Source of the DNA: Syntrophaceae bacterium
GTDB taxonomy: Bacteria > Desulfobacterota > BSN033 > UBA1163
DNA length: 64,000 nt
Direction of reading: 5' to 3'
Assembly (NCBI GenBank): GCA_013388635.1
Contig: JACAEX010000078.1
Coordinates: 1 to 64,000, forward strand
Shown: positions 27,156-32,845 of the stretch, piece after piece
Layout of the letters: each line of letters opens with the position of its first letter
How positions within the stretch are numbered: position 1 is the stretch's first letter
Notes under the pieces: model-generated
The model's input: the letters and a program-made list of their open reading frames with translations, nothing else
Database searches by the model: none
Told to the model about the DNA's origin: nothing
Translations under genes and position numbers: made by a program

Positions 27156-28001
27156 CTAAAGCTTATAATATATCAACTCGCGGGAATAGTACTTCACCTT
27201 GTTGATGAGGTTTTCCTCTTCCATTTTTGTCATGGGTTGAAAGGATCGTGCAATCCGGGCATTCATTTCGAGCTGCTCAATCGTCTCACAGCCAATCACA
27301 GCTGATGAAATCGGTTGGGTCAAGGCGAACCGAAGGAACTTTTCTAAAGAATCGATCCCAAAGATTTTGACAGAGATCCCTCCACAGAGGGTCTTCATTC
27401 CGAGTATCCCCATTCCCCTGGCCTGGGCCTTGGGCAGGATCTCGGCGAGGAAAGGCCGATAGTGGTGTTCGGCCGGATTGACAGGAAGGAGCACCGCATC
27501 AAAAGGGAAGAGATCGAGCGCCCTCGAGAGGACAGCAGCGTTTCGGTGGCCGGAGATACCGATCCATTTAACCAATCTATTTCGTCGGGCCACCTCAAAG
27601 GCCTCAACCGCCCCTTTGGGCCTAAAGAGTTGATCGAGGTCTTGAACGGTCCTCACGTCATGGACGATCCATAGGTCGAGATGATGGGTCTTCATGGTTT
27701 TGAGAGTGGTCTCCAGATGCTTTAAGGTACCGGCTGCTGTTCGTTCGTGTGACTTGCTGGCGAGGAATATCTCGCTCCTTCTCTCGCCCAGGGCCCTTCC
27801 ATAATAGGATTCGCTCCCGGCATAGGCTCGGGCCGATTCAAAGTAGGTAATTCCCAGGTCGATGGCCCGGCGGATGAGGGAGGTTGCCTCTTCTTCCCGG
27901 CCGAAAGACTTCAAGATGCCTTCCCCTCCAAGTCCGAGGATTGAGATCTCCGCTCCAGTCTTTCCCAGTGCTCTTTTTGGAAGAGCGGCCTCTTCCCCCA
28001 C
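27156..28001 (-). CDS. Aldo/keto reductase
   Basis: A 281-aa (beta/alpha)8 NAD(P)H oxidoreductase. It starts LPKRALGKTGAEISILGLGGEGI and carries ITYFESARAYAGSESYYGRAL (Tyr of the tetrad; the usual Asp is Glu here), FLASKSHERTA (Lys), LWIVHDV (His) and WIGISGHRN. It ends with a C-terminal segment SSAVIGCETIEQLEMNARIA. It belongs to the single-domain branch without the C-terminal ferredoxin domain of some anaerobe homologues. Substrate unknown. It stands alone on the minus strand. Confidence 0.88.
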   Translation of the reverse strand: MGEEAALPKRALGKTGAEISILGLGGEGILKSFGREEEATSLIRRAIDLGITYFESARAYAGSESYYGRALGERRSEIFLASKSHERTAAGTLKHLETTLKTMKTHHLDLWIVHDVRTVQDLDQLFRPKGAVEAFEVARRNRLVKWIGISGHRNAAVLSRALDLFPFDAVLLPVNPAEHHYRPFLAEILPKAQARGMGILGMKTLCGGISVKIFGIDSLEKFLRFALTQPISSAVIGCETIEQLEMNARIARSFQPMTKMEEENLINKVKYYSRELIYYKL

Positions 28002-28197
28002 CCTCTGAGTAGCTCCTTTCCACTTTTTCTATGTGGTTTCCCTTACCATGAATTGATGGAAAATTCAACGATCTTTGCATGGAGCCAGCCCGGCTAATTT
28101 TCTATTGAATATTTTCTACAGCTTTAATAGACTTTGCTCAAATCCAGGGCCTTTCAGGCCCTTTTAAGCAGATGCCCTGTGTCAGGAGGAGGTCTCG

Positions 28198-28623
28198 ATG
28201 AATCGGACAAAGCGATCTGAGAGGAAGGAAGAAAAAGAGAGCAAGTTGCCATTTAAGAAAGGTATTGTGGCCATTGAGAGGAGGCAACATCCAAGACTGA
28301 ATCTTGAGCTTCCCATGGATTATGTTCGAGTTAACTCGAACGAGAACTATGGAGGAATCGTGGCCAATGCCAGTGAGGTGGGGATACTGGTCTACTTACC
28401 GGAAAAGGTGGAAATGGGGACTGTTTTGAAGATAGAAATCTTTTACGAAAAGGGGGCAGCGCTGGATTCGATCAGAGCCATTGCAAGAGTGGTTTGGTAT
28501 GATTTGCCCGCCCGGAAGAGGTGGGGTGAACGCCGATATGGGTTACGGTTTAAATCGATAGACAAGCGTAACTTTGACAAATTGCAAAAACTGCTAAGAG
28601 AGAGGGTGAAGACAAAAGGTTAA
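28198..28623 (+). CDS. PilZ domain protein
   Basis: A 141-aa soluble protein with a single PilZ domain: the c-di-GMP-binding RxxxR motif in ERRQHPRLNL and the second motif in NASEVGIL (canonical D/NxSxxG), ending with the conserved Gly-rich strand ERRYGLRFKSI. A basic N-terminal 25 residues precede the domain. Presumably a c-di-GMP effector for surface behaviour. The start follows GAGGAGG. The gene is monocistronic and lies directly before the tRNA/GIY-YIG region. Confidence 0.87.
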   Translation: MNRTKRSERKEEKESKLPFKKGIVAIERRQHPRLNLELPMDYVRVNSNENYGGIVANASEVGILVYLPEKVEMGTVLKIEIFYEKGAALDSIRAIARVVWYDLPARKRWGERRYGLRFKSIDKRNFDKLQKLLRERVKTKG

Positions 28624-28683
28624 AGAGGAAGACGGCCCGAGAACAAATGGAAGCCCTCTTTTCAAGAAGAAAAGGAATTTACT

Positions 28684-28757
28684 TGGTGGAGCTGATGGGG
28701 ATCGAACCCGGTGCGAGTCGATTCCGACCCACGACCTGTCGATCCGACCGCTCTCCC
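28684..28757 (-). pseudogene. 3' part of a degenerate tRNA-Ala-like gene
   Basis: On the minus strand it reads GGGAGAGCGGTCGGATCGACAGGTCGTGGG, then a 21-nt insertion, then TTCGATCCCCATCAGCTCCACCA. This matches the tRNA-Ala D-loop to CCA end, but the anticodon arm is shortened by 6 nt (GTCG-GAT-CGAC, no normal anticodon loop) and the 5' acceptor strand is missing. Confidence 0.75.
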
Positions 28758-28771
28758 AAAATGTGAAAGTG

Positions 28772-29017
28772 CTAAAGAATTCCCTTCGCTCTCAACTCTA
28801 ATCTTCCTTTTATGGATTTAAAATATCTTTCTCTCTGGGCCGCCTCAGAGCGTGTGACATATTCTTCTTGATAAACAAGCCTCCAAGGTCTTTTCTTCCT
28901 TGTTGATAAACTCTTCCCCAAATTGTGTTCGGTAATTCTTTTCTCAAGGTTTGAAGTATGACCTACGTAAGAAGAACCAGTAAGCTCACTCTTGAGGAGA
29001 TATACAAAATAAGGCAT
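28772..29017 (-). CDS. GIY-YIG nuclease domain protein
   Basis: An 81-aa single-domain protein. The GIY-YIG core appears as YFVYLLKSELTGSSYVGHTSNLEKRITEHN (first motif Y-VY, second YVG, catalytic Arg in KRITEHN), followed by KRPWRLVYQEEYVTRSEAAQRERYFKSIKGR with the conserved Glu. Small stand-alone proteins like this (UvrC-N/URI type) are widespread, often in multiple copies. It lies directly between pieces of tRNA genes, so a role in mobility of this cassette is possible. No good ribosome binding site is obvious upstream. Confidence 0.85.
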   Translation of the reverse strand: MPYFVYLLKSELTGSSYVGHTSNLEKRITEHNLGKSLSTRKKRPWRLVYQEEYVTRSEAAQRERYFKSIKGRLELRAKGIL

Positions 29018-29036
29018 GACGGTCAGAAGGATTGAT

Positions 29037-29112
29037 TGGTGGAGCTGATGGGGATCGAACCCACGACCTCATGAATGCCATTCATGCGCTCTCCCAGCTG
29101 AGCTACAGCCCC
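29037..29112 (-). tRNA. tRNA-Ala (anticodon GGC)
   Basis: 76 nt including encoded CCA. Acceptor GGGGCTG/CAGCTCC with the G3-U70 identity pair of alanine tRNAs. The anticodon arm is CATGA-ATGGCAT-TCATG with GGC. The T arm is GTGGG-TTCGATC-CCCAT. Complete cloverleaf. Confidence 0.95.
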
Positions 29113-29218
29113 ACTCGGTTTTCGAAGCTGTTCTTAAAAATATATGGATGAAAATCTTAACTACCTTAACGAGCCTGAAGGGCTCATGGACGCTCAATAA
29201 AATCTTTGGGCGGATCCC

Positions 29219-29267
29219 AACCCACGACCTGTCGATCCGACCGCTCTCCCAGCTGAGCTACAGCCCC
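29219..29267 (-). pseudogene. 5' part of a degenerate tRNA-Ala-like gene
   Basis: On the minus strand GGGGCTGTAGCTCAGCTGGGAGAGCGGTCGGATCGACAGGTCGTGGGTT matches tRNA-Ala up to the T arm, with the same 6-nt-shortened anticodon arm as the fragment at 28684-28757, then diverges. Confidence 0.75.
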
Positions 29268-29357
29268 ACAAAAATTCAAACTAACACAGCGCAAAATATA
29301 TTGTCAAATCGAATTTTTATTGACACGGAGAGCAGATTTTCTTATATTGAATTTTGT

Positions 29358-29446
29358 GCCGGAGTGGTGAAACTGGTAGACGCACGGGACTCAAAATCCC
29401 GCGGGGCCCAAACCCCGTGTCGGTTCGACTCCGACCTCCGGCACCA
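29358..29446 (+). tRNA. tRNA-Leu (anticodon CAA)
   Basis: 89-nt class II tRNA with encoded CCA. Acceptor GCCGGAG/CTCCGGC. The anticodon arm is CGGGA-CTCAAAA-TCCCG (CAA). A long variable arm (CGGGGCCCAAACCCCG) and T arm with GGTTCGACTCC are present. Its last 60 nt are duplicated at 37312-37371. Confidence 0.95.
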
Positions 29447-29540
29447 ATTCCCAAAGTTTCCTTTATACTCCAACAGTTTCTTCTCTAGGCTTCAAATAAA
29501 TCCTGAACAATTCACCTTAGTCAGCGTTTCCCTGGTCTTC

Positions 29541-29843
29541 ATGACAGGCCGGTACATCGAACGTAAAGGAATAATTTTTGACAAAATTGCAGAAAAGGGA
29601 GACACTGATCAGGTGACCAAGCTTCAGAAAGAAAACCGGCAGCTCACGGAAAAGGCGGAGGCGTTAGAAGTCGTAGACTCGACTCTTCGAGGAGAATACA
29701 AGAAGGTAAGAAAGGCTTTGGAGTTTGTAATGGAGGTCGTCGAGGATATGGGTGAGGAGGAAGTAAAAGGGCATCTCCTTAAAAAGAAAAAAGAGCAATT
29801 AATGGCAGAGGGGGGCGGACATTCAGATCTACATCTGAAGTGA
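29541..29843 (+). CDS. Coiled-coil protein, unknown
   Basis: A 100-aa ORF with a long predicted coiled coil (VTKLQKENRQLTEKAEALEVVDSTLRGEYKKVRKALEFVMEVVEDMG) and a Lys-rich end. The track ORF starts at 29148, but that part reads through tRNA-Leu and is not credible. The ATG at 29541 has no visible ribosome binding site. It could be a fragment of a larger island protein. Function unknown. Confidence 0.4.
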   Translation: MTGRYIERKGIIFDKIAEKGDTDQVTKLQKENRQLTEKAEALEVVDSTLRGEYKKVRKALEFVMEVVEDMGEEEVKGHLLKKKKEQLMAEGGGHSDLHLK

Positions 29844-29982
29844 GAAGATCCCTACCCAATGCGACAAAAAGTTAATAATTTTCAGAGAGTAAAGATCCCC
29901 CAAAAGATTTTGTGAATTGCTATAAAATTAAATTCTTGCTATAAATAGGTCAACTTGGAGAGGGGGTGTGAGGAAAACCCAG

Positions 29983-30135
29983 ATGAGTATCTTCGACCTT
30001 CGCCAATCCGTGATCGATAAATACAGCAAGTATGTCCAGAGTTTTCTCTCTATCGCGGATGAACGAATAAGAGCATTCATCGATGAATCCCTCTTAAAAA
30101 ACCAGACCCTTTGGCCAGATGAGTCTTTAAGTTAG
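29983..30135 (+). pseudogene. N-terminal remnant of a DEAD/DEAH-box (DUF1998/DISARM-like) helicase
   Basis: A 50-codon ORF missed by the track. MSIFDLRQSVIDKYSKYVQSFLSIADERIRAFIDESLLKNQTLWPDESLS closely resembles the opening residues of large DEAD/DEAH helicases with a C-terminal DUF1998 domain that I recall from defence loci, which typically continue LWPEPLLQLNP. Here it stops right after this point, and no helicase motifs follow in any frame. It is read as a truncated relic; the family name is from recall of the N-terminal pattern. Confidence 0.5.
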
Positions 30136-30161
30136 ATGAGACTATAAAAAGAGGTGATTTT

Positions 30162-30410
30162 ATGGCAAAAGAAATCGTGAGGGAAGAGATCATTAAAGAA
30201 GTATTTAAGGCAACGCCTCATCTTTTGAGGTTTCCGAAGGAGAGAATGTGGATCGACTATGATAAGGAAGCCGATGTCCTCTACATAAATTTCAAAAGAC
30301 CGCAGAAAGCAACAGATTCAGAGATGTTAAAGAGCGGCATCCTGATTCGATATCGAGGAGACCAGGTTGTAGGCCTGACGATATTAGAGGCCTCCCAGAG
30401 AAAAGGATAA
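30162..30410 (+). CDS. DUF2283 domain protein
   Basis: An 82-aa protein. From residue 29 on, MWIDYDKEADVLYINFKRPQKATDSEMLKSGILIRYRGDQVVGLTILEAS follows the DUF2283 pattern (YD...D.LYI.F.......S.....G....Y....vvG..il.A). This family of small proteins is common in archaea and bacteria, often next to toxin-like genes, with unknown function. The start follows an AGAGGTG ribosome binding site. Intact within the island. Confidence 0.8.
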   Translation: MAKEIVREEIIKEVFKATPHLLRFPKERMWIDYDKEADVLYINFKRPQKATDSEMLKSGILIRYRGDQVVGLTILEASQRKG

Positions 30411-30516
30411 TCAAAATCTCCAAGCGATCCCCGATGTGCCTGCCTGCGGGAAGGCGATTCCGCGAGGGCAGGAGAGAGGGATAGGGTCAGAAGGTCTCCC
30501 GGGAAAAGGTTCTCAG

Positions 30517-30711
30517 ATGAACAGCTTATCCGTCGGTTCCATTGTTCGTTGTCGTAACCGTGAATGGGTCATCCTCCCCTCTCCTGATGAAAACCTGATC
30601 TTACTCCACCCCCTGACAGGAAGTGACAAAGAAGTCTGCTTACGATGGGGCAGGATCATGTTGACGGATATTTGCAAGATTCGGCCTAAAGAAAACACAC
30701 CAGAAAAGTGA
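30517..30711 (+). pseudogene. N-terminal remnant of a SNF2-type (DrmD-like) helicase
   Basis: A 64-codon ORF. MNSLSVGSIVRCRNREWVILPSPDENLILLHPLTGSDKEVCLRW matches the opening of SNF2-family helicases of DISARM-like loci (VGSLVRCRGREWVVLPS...LLLRPLTGSE.E) as I recall them, then drifts into unrelated sequence and stops. The ORF-track start at 30436 lies in a palindromic GC-rich segment and is less likely. Together with the fragment at 29983 it suggests a decayed defence locus. Confidence 0.5.
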
Positions 30712-31223
30712 AAGGCGAGTGCGGGTGACGTTTCCGAAGCGAAAAATAACGGCAAGAATTCAACACCGCCGGCCGGATTTAAGTTGTTTCAGTATCAACG
30801 TTTTCTTCGTGCTATGCGTGATCTTGAGTAGATAGCGCCGTATTGGAAGGGAAAATGTCTGTAAATTATGACTTCAGGAAGAGGGACAATTGAAAGGGGA
30901 GAGCGATTAGAATACCACTTCACATTTCAAGGCCTGACACCCAGCCCTTATTGTTGTCACCTTGGATGGAAGGGTCGGTAGAGTTGAAGAGAAGGTAGAC
31001 CGGCTCGATGGAAAAATTGAGCAAGTTCACCAGGAATTAAATGGGGGTGGCCCGAAGAAGGCGGCGATACCATGTTCAACATCGAATTACGATTGCCTGG
31101 CACCAATATCTCTTATAAAATGCAAAAAATTGACCTTTTGATTGATTTTTGGTTAATATAGTTTTCACAAAATGGAGGGGGGACAGTCTCTTCTAACGAA
31201 GAACGAAAGGAAGGAGGTTAACG
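30712..31223 (+). other. Gene-poor stretch with promoter for the ATP-grasp/CHAT set
   Basis: No intact gene. One reading frame at about 30953-31042 gives VVTLDGRVGRVEEKVDRLDGKIEQVHQELNG, a coiled-coil fragment that looks like the leftover of a larger gene. At 31130-31159 TTGACC, 18 nt, TAATAT is a fair promoter, 65 nt before the ATG of the 150-aa protein. Confidence 0.45.
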
Positions 31224-31676
31224 ATGGCAACGAAGGGCAATGACAAGGATCGGAGAGGAGTTTTAAAGTACATCGGCATGACGTTTTTGGGATTCGCAAG
31301 TTGGCCCTTCATCAGAAGGGCGACTGGGAATGCAGAGGCAGGAGTGTTTGCCGGTCTTTTCTTGAAGGATACGCCCACGGTTCAGATTCCTGCAGGATAC
31401 TACGACTCTGAATCCCAGCTCTTTATTGACTCAGAGACAAAAAAACCCGTCTTTGTTGCGCAGGCAGAAACGGAAGGAAGGCGTCTTTCGGAAAAGGAAC
31501 TTTCTGAGTTGTTGGAGGGGGATGGCTTCATCTCACTGAAGGAGTTCAAGAAACAGCAAGAAGAGATGATTAAAGTGAGGGGAAAGTCGACCCGATCGAC
31601 ATATACTTCCTTGAAGACGACCTTTTGTTGCCCAATTATCACAGACGAAAGATCGGATAATATTCCTGACGATTGA
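31224..31676 (+). CDS. 150-aa protein with Tat-like signal; candidate precursor/partner of the ATP-grasp ligase
   Basis: N-terminus DRRGVLKYIGMTFLGFASWPFI has twin arginines followed by a hydrophobic stretch, resembling a Tat signal peptide. The middle contains repeated Ser/Asp/Glu-rich segments (YYDSESQLFIDSETKKPVF). The C-terminus RSTYTSLKTTFCCPIITDERSDNIPDD places Thr/Ser donors before Asp/Glu acceptors, the composition expected of a graspetide core. A strong AAGGAGGTTAACG site precedes the ATG and the ATP-grasp gene starts 151 bp downstream. The family is unknown to me. Precursor status is an inference from composition and position; it could also be a partner of the CHAT protein. Confidence 0.6.
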   Translation: MATKGNDKDRRGVLKYIGMTFLGFASWPFIRRATGNAEAGVFAGLFLKDTPTVQIPAGYYDSESQLFIDSETKKPVFVAQAETEGRRLSEKELSELLEGDGFISLKEFKKQQEEMIKVRGKSTRSTYTSLKTTFCCPIITDERSDNIPDD

Positions 31677-31827
31677 CGGGAAAGCGTTTCGTATTTCTGA
31701 CCAACCCAGGACACTCTTTCAAAAACAGGGGTAAGCGGTTCTGCTGTTTGCCGGCATAAGACGCAGGCGGAGAAGGGGATGCCTGCTCTGTCTGCGTGCA
31801 TGAGCTATGCATGAAGAAGGTGAAACG

Positions 31828-32805
31828 ATGCCCGGCGGGTCTGACGATAAGATCCTGATTATCACCCAGGAGGTTGATCCCCATGCAGACCTCATGGTTG
31901 TTGAGCTTCGCCGGAGGGGGGTTAGCTGCCTCCGGTGGCATACGGCATCTTTCCCCTTGGAATCCTGCCTGACACTTCGTGTCAATGATGAGCGTGTCGA
32001 GGCATTACTTCGAATCAACGGAAGAGAGATCGATATCCGGGAGATTCGGAGCGTATGGTACCGGCGGCCCGAACCATTTCAGTTACCCTCTGCGCTATCC
32101 GCTGACGAGAAGTCATTTGCAGAGCGGGAAGTAAAATCATCGTTTTCCGGTTTTATGCAGATCACCGACTGGTTTTGGGTGAACCACCCGGACAGAATAC
32201 GGGTGGGTGCTTCCAAAATACTACAGCTCAAGGTTGCCAGGGAGGTTGGACTGCCCATCCCGAGGACTCTCATCACCAATGAGCCTGAGAAAGTAAAGCC
32301 CTTTTTCGATGAATGCAGGGGGCAGATGATTTATAAAGCCTTGAACTCCGGCTTTTTCCCTTCAGGAAAAGGGTGTTTGACCACGCCAATTTCCCGGGAC
32401 CATCTCAAGAAGTTGCATCTTATCAGAAATGCGCCCGGCATCTTTCAAGAATACGTCCCTAAAAGAATCGAACTTAGAGTGACCATCATCGGCCGGAGGG
32501 TGTTTGCTGCTGAGATCCATTCGCAGGATCATCCTGAGACCAAGGACGATTGGCGGGCAGCCGATGTGGAGAACGTTCGCCATTGTCCCCATGCATTACC
32601 TCACGACATTGAGGCAAAATGTCTGAAATTCATAGATCGCTTCGGTCTGGCCTTTGGAGCTGTGGATATGATTCTTACACCAGACGGCAGATATGTCTTC
32701 CTCGAAAACAACCCGAGTGGCCAGTTTGGATGGATTGAGGATCTTACAAGACTGCCGTTGACAGAGACGCTGGCAGAAATGCTCATTGCGGGTCAAATGA
32801 TTTGA
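31828..32805 (+). CDS. MvdD/RimK-type ATP-grasp ligase (graspetide synthetase-like)
   Basis: A 325-aa protein. The N-terminal MvdD-type pre-ATP-grasp domain is recognised by ILIITQEVDPHADLMVVELRRRG and DIREIRSVWYRRPEPFQLP. The ATP-grasp domain follows with WVNHPDRIRVGASKILQLKVAREVGLPIPRTLITN, IYKALNSG and the metal/ATP-binding end FLENNPSGQFGWIEDLTRLPLTETLAEML. Enzymes of this type make side-chain ester or amide links between Ser/Thr/Lys and Asp/Glu in RiPP precursors (microviridins, marinostatins). I chose the ATG at 31828 with AAGG 7 nt upstream. It lies between a Tat-signal protein and a CHAT protein, one of which is presumably its substrate. Confidence 0.88.
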   Translation: MPGGSDDKILIITQEVDPHADLMVVELRRRGVSCLRWHTASFPLESCLTLRVNDERVEALLRINGREIDIREIRSVWYRRPEPFQLPSALSADEKSFAEREVKSSFSGFMQITDWFWVNHPDRIRVGASKILQLKVAREVGLPIPRTLITNEPEKVKPFFDECRGQMIYKALNSGFFPSGKGCLTTPISRDHLKKLHLIRNAPGIFQEYVPKRIELRVTIIGRRVFAAEIHSQDHPETKDDWRAADVENVRHCPHALPHDIEAKCLKFIDRFGLAFGAVDMILTPDGRYVFLENNPSGQFGWIEDLTRLPLTETLAEMLIAGQMI

Positions 32806-32845
32806 TAAGAGGCATAAGCGGGCAGAGACCCTAAAGGAGCAAGAT

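Larger units (their letters stand above)
28727..29250. repeat. 31-bp perfect direct repeats bracketing GIY-YIG and tRNA-Ala
   Basis: ACCCACGACCTGTCGATCC...CTCTCCC occurs identically at 28727-28757 and 29220-29250. The 462 bp between them hold the GIY-YIG gene and the intact tRNA-Ala. Joining the outer parts rebuilds one tRNA-Ala-like gene, so the arrangement looks like an insertion with target duplication. Confidence 0.7.

Noticed and set aside
29148-29540. N-terminal part of the 231-aa track ORF
   Set aside because: Reads through the intact tRNA-Leu and has no motif; only the later coiled-coil part may be coding.
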